DNA of 64,000 bases, taken from positions 34,408-98,407 of the forward strand of contig JAJEIH010000144.1 of the NCBI GenBank assembly GCA_022827685.1, in the 5' to 3' direction. Below are positions 27,388-35,480 of this stretch, piece after piece. The stretch's first letter is position 1. The number at the start of each line of letters is the position of its first letter. The DNA comes from Alphaproteobacteria bacterium (lineage in GTDB: Bacteria; Pseudomonadota; Alphaproteobacteria; Bin95). A program made the translations under genes and the position numbers. The notes beneath the pieces were generated by a model. It searched no databases. It saw nothing but the letters and a program-made list of their open reading frames with translations, and was not told where the DNA came from.

Positions 27388-28418
27388 CGCCCGCCAAGCG
27401 TCCGGGCGACAGCCTCGCGGTCGAGGCCGGCAAAGCCGATCACCACCAGCCGCGTCAGCGGCTCCTCTTCCGCCTGCCAGGGCCGGTCGTACCAGGTCTC
27501 GGCGCGGGCGCCGACGCCCTGCACGGCGAGCCGCATCGCCTTGCCCTCGACTGCGGCGAACCCCTTGATGCGCAGGACATCATGGTCCCGCGCGGCTTCC
27601 GCGATGCGTTCGGCGAGCGCGACCGGTTCGACCGGTCCCGCCTCGACCGCGAAGCTCTCGAAGTCGTCATGGTCGTGCCCGTCCTCGCCGTCATGGTGCG
27701 AGGGGCGCGCGTCGAGGTCGTCTTCCGCCGCCGCTTCCAGGCCGAGGAGCAGGCGCGCATCGAGGACGCCGCCGGTCGCGCCGACAGCCTTGACCGCGGG
27801 CGAGCGCAGCCCGGCCCGCACCTCTTCCAGCACGCCCTCCCAGGCGGGTGCGTCCAGCAGGTCGCGCTTGTTGACGACGACGAGGTCGGCGGCGGCGAGC
27901 TGGTCTTCGAACAGCTCCTCCAGCGGCGCGTCGTGGTCGAGCGCCGGATCGGCCCGGCGCGCCGCGTCCACGGCTTCCGGGTCGGCGGCGAAGCGCCCGG
28001 CGGCGACGGCCGCGGCGTCCACCACCGCGACGACGCCGTCCACCGTGGTGCGCGAGCGGACCTCCGGCCAGGCGAAGGCCTGCACAAGCGGCTTGGGCAG
28101 CGCCAGGCCCGAGGTCTCGATGACGATATGGTCGGGCGGGTCGGGACGGTCGAGAAGCGCCTGCATGGTCGGCAGGAAATCGTCGGCGACCGTGCAGCAG
28201 ATGCAGCCATTGGCGAGCTCGACGATGTCCTCGTCCCCGCAGCCCTCAATGCCGCAGGCGCGCAGAAGCTCGCCGTCTATGCCGAGATCGCCGAATTCGT
28301 TGACGACCACCGCGAGGCGCCGCCCGCCCGCATTCTCCAGCAGGTGGCGGACCAGGCTGGTCTTGCCGGCGCCGAGAAAGCCGGTGACGACGGTTGCCGG
28401 TATCTTCGGTTTCAGCAT
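27375..28418 (-). CDS. cobW: CobW family GTPase/metallochaperone
   Basis: A 347-residue G3E GTPase. The Walker A motif GFLGAGKT is at 13-20, the metal-binding GCICC motif covers Cys72, Cys74 and Cys75, NKRD is the G4 motif, and a His/Asp-rich linker (HHDGEDGHDHDD) near residue 240 is typical of CobW. The C-terminal CobW_C domain ends at 'RLVVIGFAGLDREAV'. In aerobic cobalamin operons it is thought to deliver cobalt to CobNST. It lies 13 bases after cobU and overlaps cobN. Confidence 0.94.
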   Translation of the reverse strand: MLKPKIPATVVTGFLGAGKTSLVRHLLENAGGRRLAVVVNEFGDLGIDGELLRACGIEGCGDEDIVELANGCICCTVADDFLPTMQALLDRPDPPDHIVIETSGLALPKPLVQAFAWPEVRSRTTVDGVVAVVDAAAVAAGRFAADPEAVDAARRADPALDHDAPLEELFEDQLAAADLVVVNKRDLLDAPAWEGVLEEVRAGLRSPAVKAVGATGGVLDARLLLGLEAAAEDDLDARPSHHDGEDGHDHDDFESFAVEAGPVEPVALAERIAEAARDHDVLRIKGFAAVEGKAMRLAVQGVGARAETWYDRPWQAEEEPLTRLVVIGFAGLDREAVARTLGGRCIS

Positions 28419-28431
28419 GAGGCGCGCGCTT

Positions 28432-28923
28432 TCACGGCTTGAGCGGGAGGGGGAGGCCGGCAGCGACGAACACCACCCGGTCCGCGATGCGCGCGACTTC
28501 CTCGTTCAGCCGCCCCTGCGCCTCGCGGAAGCGCCGGCCGAGCGGCGTGGCGGGCACGAGGCCCATGCCGGTTTCGTTGGAGACCAGCACAGTCTGCACG
28601 CTGCGGTTCGCGAGCGCCTCCAGCAGCGCGCCGGTGTCCGGCTCGCGCCCGGCGGCGAGCGCGTTGGAGAGCCAGAGCGTGAGGCAATCCGCCAGCACCG
28701 GCATGCCGCGGGCCTGCCGGAGCGCCTCGGGCAGGCGCGAGGGCGCCTCGACGGTCGTCCAGCAGGGGCCCCGCCGGGCGCGGTGGCGGGCGATGCGCGC
28801 CGCCATCTCGGCGTCGCCCGCCTCGGCCGTGGCGATATAGACGGCGGGTCCGTCGAACAGCGATTCGGCGTAGCGGCTCTTGCCGGAGGCGGCGCCGCCC
28901 AGCACCAGGGTCGTGGCGGTCAT
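28432..28923 (-). CDS. cobU: Adenosylcobinamide kinase/guanylyltransferase
   Basis: A 163-residue bifunctional enzyme (CobU/CobP) that phosphorylates adenosylcobinamide and then transfers GMP to it, in nucleotide-loop assembly. The P-loop GGAASGKS is at 9-16, 'YIATAEAGDAEMAARIARHR' includes the guanylylated-His region, and 'VLADCLTLWLSNAL' and 'SNETGMGLVPATPLGRRFRE' are family-specific. It is the first gene of the cob operon. No cobalamin riboswitch is recognisable upstream: the AT-rich HD island begins about 140 bases away. Confidence 0.95.
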   Translation of the reverse strand: MTATTLVLGGAASGKSRYAESLFDGPAVYIATAEAGDAEMAARIARHRARRGPCWTTVEAPSRLPEALRQARGMPVLADCLTLWLSNALAAGREPDTGALLEALANRSVQTVLVSNETGMGLVPATPLGRRFREAQGRLNEEVARIADRVVFVAAGLPLPLKP

Positions 28924-29064
28924 GGGGATGTTTGCTACCGGCGTTTCGCCGGCCGTTCAAGGCGTGCGCCTTGCGGCCAGGTGCGAATCTCTTCAACATC
29001 CTCTTTGGATCGAGTGTGCCGGCTCAATCCAACTCTCTGCTCGCCCCCCGGCTATGCCCTGCCG
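28924..29064. other. Divergent intergenic region with two short palindromes
   Basis: Between cobU (minus) and the HD gene (plus) lie a 6-bp stem with a TTT loop (28938-28952) and the near-perfect palindrome CAAGGCGTGCGCCTTG (28958-28973). No T-run follows on either strand, so they are not typical terminators. They may be operators or RNA stems in the cobU leader. I found no B12-box-like core. Confidence 0.35.
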
Positions 29065-30381
29065 ATGCAGCACGTACATGAAATTAGGGACCCTATCCAT
29101 GTCTTCATCCGCATGGATGGCGATGAACGAAAGGTATTGGACTCTCGCCCGTTTCAGCGGCTGCGACATATTCACCAGCTTGCAACGACCTATCTGGTTT
29201 ATCTGGGCGCAACACATCGCCGGTTTGAGCATTCCCTTGGTGTCATGGACCTTGCTGGTCGGGTGTTCGATGTTGTCACCAATCCAGATAACGTCTCTGA
29301 AGCAATCAAGGATCGTCTGGAACATATTTCACGAACAGACGCGCGTGCCTATTGGAAACGAATTATTAGAATGGCGGCCCTTTGTCACGATATAGGCCAT
29401 TTGCCGTTCTCTCATGCCGCAGAGAAGGAGCTGTTGCCAGAGGGTTGGGATCACGAACGGTTAACGCGAGAACTTATTTCGAGTCCTGAAATGGAAGAAA
29501 TTTGGAAATCGGTTACGCCGCCGCTTCGCAGCGAAGATATAGTTAAACTCGCCATAGGCCCTCAAAAAGCAGACGATCTGGTATTTTCCGATTGGGAATC
29601 AATTTTGTCTGAAATTATCGTCGGCGATGCTTTTGGTGTTGACCGCATGGATTATCTGCTTAGAGATTCCTACCATGCGGGAGTCGCATATGGAAAATTT
29701 GACCATTATAGATTGATAGATACGTTACGTATTTTGCAATCACCTGGTTCAGATGAACCTTCTCTTGGCATGGAAGAAGGTGGCTTACAGTCAGCTGAGG
29801 GCCTCATGCTTGCACGATACTTTATGTACTCCCAAGTCTATTTTCACCCCGTGCGAAGAATTTACGACATTCACCTAATGGACTTCCTGAAACGGTGGCT
29901 TGAAGATGGTGTGTTCTCAGTCGATCTTGACAAGCATATCGCTGTGACAGACGAAGCAATCATTTCTGCTTTATGGAATCAATCTATTGACGAAAATGCA
30001 AATGGACATTTACATGCGAAGCGTTTGATTCGACGTGAGCACTTCAAAGTAATTTACCAAAGAAATCCGGCAGATGTAGCTATAAATCAAGAAGCAGGTG
30101 GACAAATTTATCAAGCCCTAAAGAAAGAATTTGGTGACGATAAATTTCGCCACGATAGATACAATCAAAAAGGAGGAGGCCCCGATTTCCCTGTTCGGAT
30201 GCGCGATGATCGTGTAGTATCCTCTCTGGTGGTTTCGACTGCTCTCAATCACGTTCCAGTAGTTTCCGTTGACTATGTGTTCGCTGATAGATCTTGTTTT
30301 CTAGAGGCAAAGGATTGGTTAGACGATAATCTCAGTAGAGTTATCGAGCCAGTGAAGGAGGAGAACGATGGACAGAGTTAG
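29065..30381 (+). CDS. HD-domain phosphohydrolase, SAMHD1/dGTPase-like
   Basis: A 438-residue HD hydrolase. The motif order is H56 (RRFEHSLGV), H108-D109 (ALCHDIGHLPFSHAAE) and D193 (GVDRMDYLLRDS), as in SAMHD1 and bacterial dNTP triphosphohydrolases. The N-terminal 'EIRDPIHVFIRMDGDE' and 'FQRLRHIHQLATTYLVY' also match that group. The likely reaction is hydrolysis of (d)NTP, with the exact substrate unknown. The ATG at 29065 lacks a strong ribosome-binding site; the upstream open frame is a shadow of the cob genes. Base composition is far more AT-rich than the flanks. It overlaps the next gene by 14 bases. Confidence 0.85.
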   Translation: MQHVHEIRDPIHVFIRMDGDERKVLDSRPFQRLRHIHQLATTYLVYLGATHRRFEHSLGVMDLAGRVFDVVTNPDNVSEAIKDRLEHISRTDARAYWKRIIRMAALCHDIGHLPFSHAAEKELLPEGWDHERLTRELISSPEMEEIWKSVTPPLRSEDIVKLAIGPQKADDLVFSDWESILSEIIVGDAFGVDRMDYLLRDSYHAGVAYGKFDHYRLIDTLRILQSPGSDEPSLGMEEGGLQSAEGLMLARYFMYSQVYFHPVRRIYDIHLMDFLKRWLEDGVFSVDLDKHIAVTDEAIISALWNQSIDENANGHLHAKRLIRREHFKVIYQRNPADVAINQEAGGQIYQALKKEFGDDKFRHDRYNQKGGGPDFPVRMRDDRVVSSLVVSTALNHVPVVSVDYVFADRSCFLEAKDWLDDNLSRVIEPVKEENDGQS

Positions 30382-30931
30382 GAGAGGAGCACTTCTCACC
30401 CGGCTCATAGATGGACTGAAGGAGCAGGACAGTTGGTGTGGAGAGACTCATCTACAAAAGGCAGTCTATATATTGCAAATCTTGGCGCGAGTTCCAATGG
30501 GATATAAATTCATTCTCTATAAACATGGGCCGTTTTCCTTTGATCTAAGAGACGAACTGACAGCACTGCGGGCAGATGCAATAATTGCTCTGCAGCCGAG
30601 AGGGTCTTATGGTCCTGGTATGGTAAATACGGAGCAGGCTAAGAACGTTCAGAAGTTATTTCCTAAAACTTTGAGGAGATATGAGAGGGGAGTTGAATTC
30701 GCTGCCAAGGCTGTTGGAGCTAAAGGGGTAATGGAGTTGGAGAAGTTAGCCACGGCGTTGTACGTACGTATAAAGGAGGAGAAGGAGAAGGAGCAGGGGC
30801 TACAGTTGTCAGTCGAAGACACCGCACGAAGGTTAGTTGAGCTCAAAGGACATATCCCGATTCAGGAGGCTATAAGGGCGGTAGAGAAGATCGACAGGCT
30901 GAGGGATCAAGCAAAAAGTATGAAGGAATAG
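30368..30931 (+). CDS. Small YwgA/Panacea-like protein, partner of the HD hydrolase
   Basis: A 187-residue protein. The front half 'THLQKAVYILQILARVPMGY' followed by KFILYKHGPFSFDLRDEL is the pattern seen in Bacillus YwgA and, more distantly, in Panacea/SocA-type antitoxins (K-LQK-Y-L ... F--Y-HGP-S--L). The C-terminal part is Lys/Glu-rich and probably helical. It begins inside the HD gene (14-base overlap) with GGAGGAG just ahead of the ATG. I recall that B. subtilis ywfO (an HD protein) is beside ywgA, which would make this a conserved pair. A regulator or antitoxin role is inference. Confidence 0.6.
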   Translation: MDRVRRGALLTRLIDGLKEQDSWCGETHLQKAVYILQILARVPMGYKFILYKHGPFSFDLRDELTALRADAIIALQPRGSYGPGMVNTEQAKNVQKLFPKTLRRYERGVEFAAKAVGAKGVMELEKLATALYVRIKEEKEKEQGLQLSVEDTARRLVELKGHIPIQEAIRAVEKIDRLRDQAKSMKE

Positions 30932-30962
30932 GCGCGGTACGAGAGGCGAGCCATCCCGGTCC

Positions 30963-31205
30963 ATGTTCACGCTGCTCCGCCGCATTCTCTCCGTTTATCT
31001 CGGCATCGGGCTCCTGCTGGGGCTGGTCGCGGGCTTCTCGCGCCTGTTCGTGCGGGTCGTCCACGGCCTCGGACCCGGCGAATTCGGACCGGCGCTGGGC
31101 GATGCGGCGCTCTGGGCGTTCATGCGTTTCTGGCTCTGGCCGTGGCAGTTCTGGACGGAGGTGGTGGAGGGCGAACGCACCCTGCTTGGCTGGCTGCTGG
31201 CCTGA
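30963..31205 (+). CDS. Small membrane protein, unknown
   Basis: An 80-residue protein I do not recognise. A transmembrane helix spans about residues 8-30 (SVYLGIGLLLGLVAGFSRLF in part). A Trp-rich amphipathic end follows ('ALWAFMRFWLWPWQFWTEVV'), which would lie at the membrane surface. GC content returns to the genome level here, so it marks the right border of the HD island. It lies 54 bases upstream of an NAD-binding dehydrogenase in the same orientation. Confidence 0.6.
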   Translation: MFTLLRRILSVYLGIGLLLGLVAGFSRLFVRVVHGLGPGEFGPALGDAALWAFMRFWLWPWQFWTEVVEGERTLLGWLLA

Positions 31206-31259
31206 GGCGGCGGCGGCGCGCATACTCCGGGGCGGGACCCGGGAAAAGGGGGAGACGCA

Positions 31260-32153
31260 ATGGAACTCGGATTCGTTGGCGTGGGCGCGATGGGCGCGCC
31301 GATGGCGGGGCGGCTGCTGGACGGGGGCCACAGCCTGGTCGTTCACGACGTCCGCGCCGAGGCGGTGGCGCCGCTGGCGGCCCGGCAGGCGCGCACGGCC
31401 GAAAGCCCGAAGGCGGTAGCGGACATGGCGGAGACGGTCATCGTCTCGCTGCCGACGCTCGGCGCGTGGCGCGAGGTCGGGCTGGGCGGGGAAGGTCTGG
31501 CCAGGGGCGGGCGGATCGCGAAAGTGGTCAACACCTGCACCGTCGGATCGGGCTTCATCCGCGAGATGGCGGCGGCGCTCGGCGACTCCGGCATCGAGAT
31601 GCTCGACTGCCCGATCAGCGGCGGGCCGCCCGGCGCGGAGGCGGGCACGCTCTCGGTGATGGCGTCCGGCAGCCGCGCGCTCTTCGACGAATTGCGCCCC
31701 GCCCTCGACTGCTGGGGGCACACGGTCGTCCATGTGGGCGAGGAGCCGGGTGCGGCGCAGACTGTCAAGCTCGTCAACAACATTCTCTCGGCCGCCGCGC
31801 TCGCCGTCACCTCCGAGGCCCTGGTGATGGGCTCCAAGGCGGGAGTCGATCTCGAGGCGATGCTCGAAGCGGTCAATGCCGGCTCCGGGCGCAACAGCGC
31901 GACGGCAAGCAAGGTCCCCGCCTCGGTGCTCGACCGGTCCTTCGCCTACGGGGCGGCGCTGGACATCCTGATGAAGGACATCGAGCTCGCGCTCGCGGAG
32001 GCGGAACGCCTGCAGGTGCCGTCCTGGGTTTCGTCGGCGGTGCGCCAGTTCTTCCGCCACTGGCACATGCAGGGCAAGGGCCGCGAGGACATCACCAGCG
32101 TCGTGCAGATGGTCGAGGGCTTCGCCGGCCACACCCTGCCGAAGGTTCGCTGA
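31260..32153 (+). CDS. 3-hydroxyisobutyrate dehydrogenase-family oxidoreductase
   Basis: A 297-residue beta-hydroxyacid dehydrogenase. The N-terminal Rossmann motif is GFVGVGAMGAPMAGRLLDGG, the substrate-binding motif is 'DCPISGGPPGAEAGTLSVMA', and the catalytic Lys lies in 'AAQTVKLVNNILSAAALAV'. Family members oxidise 3-hydroxyisobutyrate, tartronate semialdehyde or related acids. The ATG follows GGGGGAGA. It is convergent with queA, with 18 bases between stops. The exact substrate is open. Confidence 0.88.
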   Translation: MELGFVGVGAMGAPMAGRLLDGGHSLVVHDVRAEAVAPLAARQARTAESPKAVADMAETVIVSLPTLGAWREVGLGGEGLARGGRIAKVVNTCTVGSGFIREMAAALGDSGIEMLDCPISGGPPGAEAGTLSVMASGSRALFDELRPALDCWGHTVVHVGEEPGAAQTVKLVNNILSAAALAVTSEALVMGSKAGVDLEAMLEAVNAGSGRNSATASKVPASVLDRSFAYGAALDILMKDIELALAEAERLQVPSWVSSAVRQFFRHWHMQGKGREDITSVVQMVEGFAGHTLPKVR

Positions 32154-32171
32154 AACCGACCGGGCGGGCGC

Positions 32172-33203
32172 TCAACCCTCGCGCTCCAGCAGGCAGGCGT
32201 CGCCGTAGGAGAAGAAGCGGTAGCGCTGCCTGACGGCGTGGGCGTAGGCGGCGCGCATGCGCTCCAGACCGGCGAAGGCCGCGACCAGCATGAACAGCGT
32301 CGAGCGCGGCAGGTGGAAATTGGTGAGCAGCAGGTCAGCCGTCCGGACCTGCCGGCCGCCGGGCCGCAGGAATATGTCCGTCTCCCCTTCCCAGGCCGCA
32401 ACCTCGCCCGAGGGGCCGGCCGCCGATTCCAGCAGGCGGAGCGCCGTGGTGCCGGTCGCGACCAGCCGGCCCCGGCGGCCCCGGATGCGCGCAGCCGTCT
32501 CTTCCGTGATGCGCCCCCACTCGCTGTGCATCCGGTGCTCGGCCGGGTCCTCCGTGCGGACCGGCAGGAAAGTGCCGGCGCCGACATGCAGGGTGACGGC
32601 CGCGCGCTCGACGCCCCGCGCCTCCAGCGCCGCCAGCAGGCGGGGCGTGAAATGCAGCCCGGCCGTGGGCGCGGCGACCGAGCCCGGCTCGCGGGCGAAC
32701 ACCGTCTGGTACGCGTCCCGGTCGCCCGGGTCGCCGCCTTTCGGGCGCTTGATATAGGGCGGCAGCGGCATGGCGCCGTGCGTCTCAAGCGCCGCGTCGA
32801 GTTCCGCCCCTTCCGCCGAGAACGCCAGCGCGACTTCCCCGCCCTGCCGGCGCTCCTCCAGCACCGCTTCGAGCCCGCCGGGAAAGGCGATCCGGTCGCC
32901 CTCGCGGAGCCGCCGCCCGGGCCGGGTGAAGGCGAGCCAGCGCCGCTTGTCGAGGCGCTTGTGCAGCAGGGCTTCGACTGCCGCTGCGCCGCGCCGCCCG
33001 TAGAGGCGCGCCGGGATCACGCGCGTGTCGTTGACGACCATGAGGTCGCCCGGCCGGAGCAGGTCCGGAAGTTCGGCAATGCGGCGGTCCGCGAGTACGG
33101 ACGAAACATGCAGCAGCCTCGCCGCGTCGCGCGGCTCCACCGGCCGCTGCGCGATCAGCCCGGCGGGCAGGTCGAAGTCGAAATCGCTGGTGCTCAGGGT
33201 CAC
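32172..33203 (-). CDS. queA: tRNA preQ1(34) S-adenosylmethionine ribosyltransferase-isomerase
   Basis: A 343-residue QueA, which transfers the ribosyl part of SAM to 7-aminomethyl-7-deazaguanine at tRNA position 34, giving epoxyqueuosine. The signature blocks are present: '[20 protein letters not shown]', '[16 protein letters not shown]', 'PLPPYIKR', '[17 protein letters not shown]' and '[14 protein letters not shown]'. The GTG at 33203 is the likely start because homology begins there and length is then normal. The frame is open for 64 more codons upstream. Confidence 0.94.
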   Translation of the reverse strand: MTLSTSDFDFDLPAGLIAQRPVEPRDAARLLHVSSVLADRRIAELPDLLRPGDLMVVNDTRVIPARLYGRRGAAAVEALLHKRLDKRRWLAFTRPGRRLREGDRIAFPGGLEAVLEERRQGGEVALAFSAEGAELDAALETHGAMPLPPYIKRPKGGDPGDRDAYQTVFAREPGSVAAPTAGLHFTPRLLAALEARGVERAAVTLHVGAGTFLPVRTEDPAEHRMHSEWGRITEETAARIRGRRGRLVATGTTALRLLESAAGPSGEVAAWEGETDIFLRPGGRQVRTADLLLTNFHLPRSTLFMLVAAFAGLERMRAAYAHAVRQRYRFFSYGDACLLEREG

Positions 33204-33321
33204 GGCCGCCCGGCTCCGCCGCGGGCCGGGACCTTCGCAGGCCCGGCGGAGCCTGTCAAAACGGTCCGGGATTTGAGATAAACAACCCTCGACGCGGAAA
33301 CGCCGGAGCGGAACCCGGGAC

Positions 33322-34053
33322 ATGGCCATCGGATTAAAGGAAGGCCGCAGGATCGCCGCCCGCGCCCGCCGCTGGACCTTGGTCAAACGGGTCATGCTGC
33401 TTGTGGCGCTGCTCGCGATCGCCGTATTCGCCTACGAGACCGGCGCCACCCGCACGCAATACCGCATCGAGCGCCTGGAGGAGAGGCTGGCGGCCCAGGA
33501 TGCCGCCATTGCGCGGCTGGAGGCCGAGAAGGAGGAACTCGACAGGCGGCGGCTGGCAGCGGTCCAGAACGAGAGGACGCTTCAGGCCCGCTACGACCGC
33601 AATGTGCCGACCGGCAAACGCAAGGAAGTCTTCGACCTGCTTCTGGAACGGATCGACGCCGGCTTGGAGGAGGAGCGGATCGTCTTCCTGCTGCGCGAGG
33701 CGGACGTGGAGCCGGACTGCGACCCGGAGCCGGTCACCAAGCGTTTCGTGCTGGCGACGCCACTGCATGACGGCGCCAATGCCTCGGCCCAATTTGCGGA
33801 GGGCACGATTACGGTTACCGGCGAAGGGCAGGCGGAGCTGACGGAGGCGGGCCTGCCCGAGGCCTGGTTCGACCCCGCGGCGCCGGTCATGCTCCGCTTC
33901 ACGGCCATCGGCGGCGATGCGACCGAGGCGCGGGGCAAGCTGCCGCTCGACCATTCCCTGCGGCTGGCGGGCAACGAATACCGCTTCGCCGCCCGCGCCG
34001 GCCCCCGCTCCTTCGTCCACGTCACCGCGCTTCGCTGCGACTTTCCGGGTTAG
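33322..34053 (+). CDS. Membrane-anchored coiled-coil protein, unknown
   Basis: A 243-residue protein I do not recognise. A basic start leads to one transmembrane helix at about 22-40 ([19 protein letters not shown]), then a coiled coil at about 45-90 ([20 protein letters not shown]). A soluble domain of about 150 residues follows, with two Cys (in EPDCDPEP and LRCDFPG), probably periplasmic. It is divergent from queA, 118 bases away, and convergent with the Rieske oxygenase gene (12 bases). Confidence 0.7.
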   Translation: MAIGLKEGRRIAARARRWTLVKRVMLLVALLAIAVFAYETGATRTQYRIERLEERLAAQDAAIARLEAEKEELDRRRLAAVQNERTLQARYDRNVPTGKRKEVFDLLLERIDAGLEEERIVFLLREADVEPDCDPEPVTKRFVLATPLHDGANASAQFAEGTITVTGEGQAELTEAGLPEAWFDPAAPVMLRFTAIGGDATEARGKLPLDHSLRLAGNEYRFAARAGPRSFVHVTALRCDFPG

Positions 34054-34065
34054 CGGCCGGAAGCG

Positions 34066-35334
34066 TCAGGCGGGCGTCAGGCGGAGCTTGTCGGCGTACA
34101 TCTCCACCACGGCGTCGAGGTCCGGGTTCTGTGTCGTCACGTCGATGGCGCGCACCCCGAACATTGCCGGGGTGTGCGGCAGGACCGGCTCCCTGCCGTC
34201 GGCGAGGTCGCGGGCGAGTTTCAGCAGCCGGCGCCGCGCCGCGATGATCGCCGCGTCCGAGGGGCCGAGATGCTCGTTCTCGCGGTCCACTATGGGCCCC
34301 ATGCTCTCGACGATGGCGCGGTCCTGGTTGTTGACGCCGGGGATGCCGGTCGCGTTGCCGGCCCGCTGCGATGCGCGGTCCAGCCTGTAGCCGTTCTCGC
34401 GGTTGACCTCGGGCGTGAAGCCGCCCGGAAGCGTGCGCGGCGCCGCGCCCAGGCCCGTCTCCAGATAGACGCGGTCCTCCTCCGTCATCGGCGCTTCCGG
34501 GTTGTAGGAGGTGCCGAAGACGAAGCTGTTCTCGTCGTCGATGGGAATATAGGCGCGCGACGAGATCGGGTATTTCGGGTGCGGGATGATGGAGTTGCTC
34601 GGCAGGATCCACTGCGTGATGCGCCAGTTGAACAGATTGTCCGCCGTGCCGCGCTGCGAGCCGTAATAGAAGCCGTAATCCGTCGGCCGGATGTGGATCG
34701 ACGGCATGCCGTCCTTCTGCCAGTTGCCATGAGCGGCGGCGAGGCCGGGCGACAGGGCGGAGGTGTCGGCGAAACGGTGCAGGAAGGTGGTGTGGCGGGT
34801 GTCGATCTCGCCCTCGAAGCCCTGGAAGTAGTTGGCGCGCAAATGCCACTTCTTCTGCCAGCGGTGCTCCGGGGCCAGCACCGCCCATTCGAATTCCGGC
34901 AGCGGCGGGCGCCTGTCCTCCGGCCCCATATAGACCCAGATCCAGCCGCCCCACTCGGCGGCGGGATAGGCTTTCGCGCGCACCTTGCGCCTGTAGTCGG
35001 TCTCCGGCGGCTCGTTCGGCATCTCGACGCAGTTGCCGTCCACGTCGAACTTCCAGCCGTGATAGACGCAGCGCAGGCCGCATTCCTCGTTGCGGCCGAA
35101 ATAGAGCGAGGCGCGCCGGTGCGGACACCTCTCGTCGAGGATGCCGACCCGCCCGTCCGTGTCCCGAAACGCCACCAGGTCCTCGCCCAGCAGCCTGAGC
35201 CGCACCGGGTCGCAGTCGGGCCCCGGCAGCTCCTCCGGCGCCAGCGCCGGAAGCCAGAACCGGCGGAACAGCGCGCCCATCGGCGTGCCGGGGCCGGTCC
35301 GGCAGAGCAGGTCGTTGTCTTCCGGTCTCAGCAT
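34066..35334 (-). CDS. Rieske aromatic ring-hydroxylating dioxygenase, alpha subunit
   Basis: A 422-residue oxygenase. The Rieske [2Fe-2S] ligands are Cys70 and His72 (CPHRRASLYFG) and Cys89 and His92 (CVYHGWKFD). A mononuclear-iron motif follows in the catalytic half: 'FEGEIDTRHTTFLHRF' supplies the D/E-H-H ligands. Overall it resembles phthalate 4,5-dioxygenase-type (LigXa/Pht) oxygenases. No reductase gene is adjacent, so it must use a partner encoded elsewhere. It is divergent from the hydantoinase A/B pair (146 bases between starts). Confidence 0.88.
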   Translation of the reverse strand: MLRPEDNDLLCRTGPGTPMGALFRRFWLPALAPEELPGPDCDPVRLRLLGEDLVAFRDTDGRVGILDERCPHRRASLYFGRNEECGLRCVYHGWKFDVDGNCVEMPNEPPETDYRRKVRAKAYPAAEWGGWIWVYMGPEDRRPPLPEFEWAVLAPEHRWQKKWHLRANYFQGFEGEIDTRHTTFLHRFADTSALSPGLAAAHGNWQKDGMPSIHIRPTDYGFYYGSQRGTADNLFNWRITQWILPSNSIIPHPKYPISSRAYIPIDDENSFVFGTSYNPEAPMTEEDRVYLETGLGAAPRTLPGGFTPEVNRENGYRLDRASQRAGNATGIPGVNNQDRAIVESMGPIVDRENEHLGPSDAAIIAARRRLLKLARDLADGREPVLPHTPAMFGVRAIDVTTQNPDLDAVVEMYADKLRLTPA

Positions 35335-35480
35335 TGCGGGACGCCTCGCTCCGGGCTGGTGTCCGGCGGAGCATGCCGACGGCCGGCCCGGCCATCAAGC
35401 ATGGCGGCCGCCCTTTCGCGCGCCCGGCGGTGTTAGGGTAAGCTCGCCCGCAAGGGGCAGGAGCCGGGAGGGGAAGCGCG

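Noticed and set aside
27382..29064. N-terminal extension of the HD gene by about 560 codons
   Set aside because: This part is the antisense of cobW and cobU. Homology to HD proteins begins at the ATG at 29065.
28924..29064. Cobalamin riboswitch upstream of cobU
   Set aside because: The short palindromes lack the conserved B12-box core, and the region is too short for the full fold before the foreign sequence.
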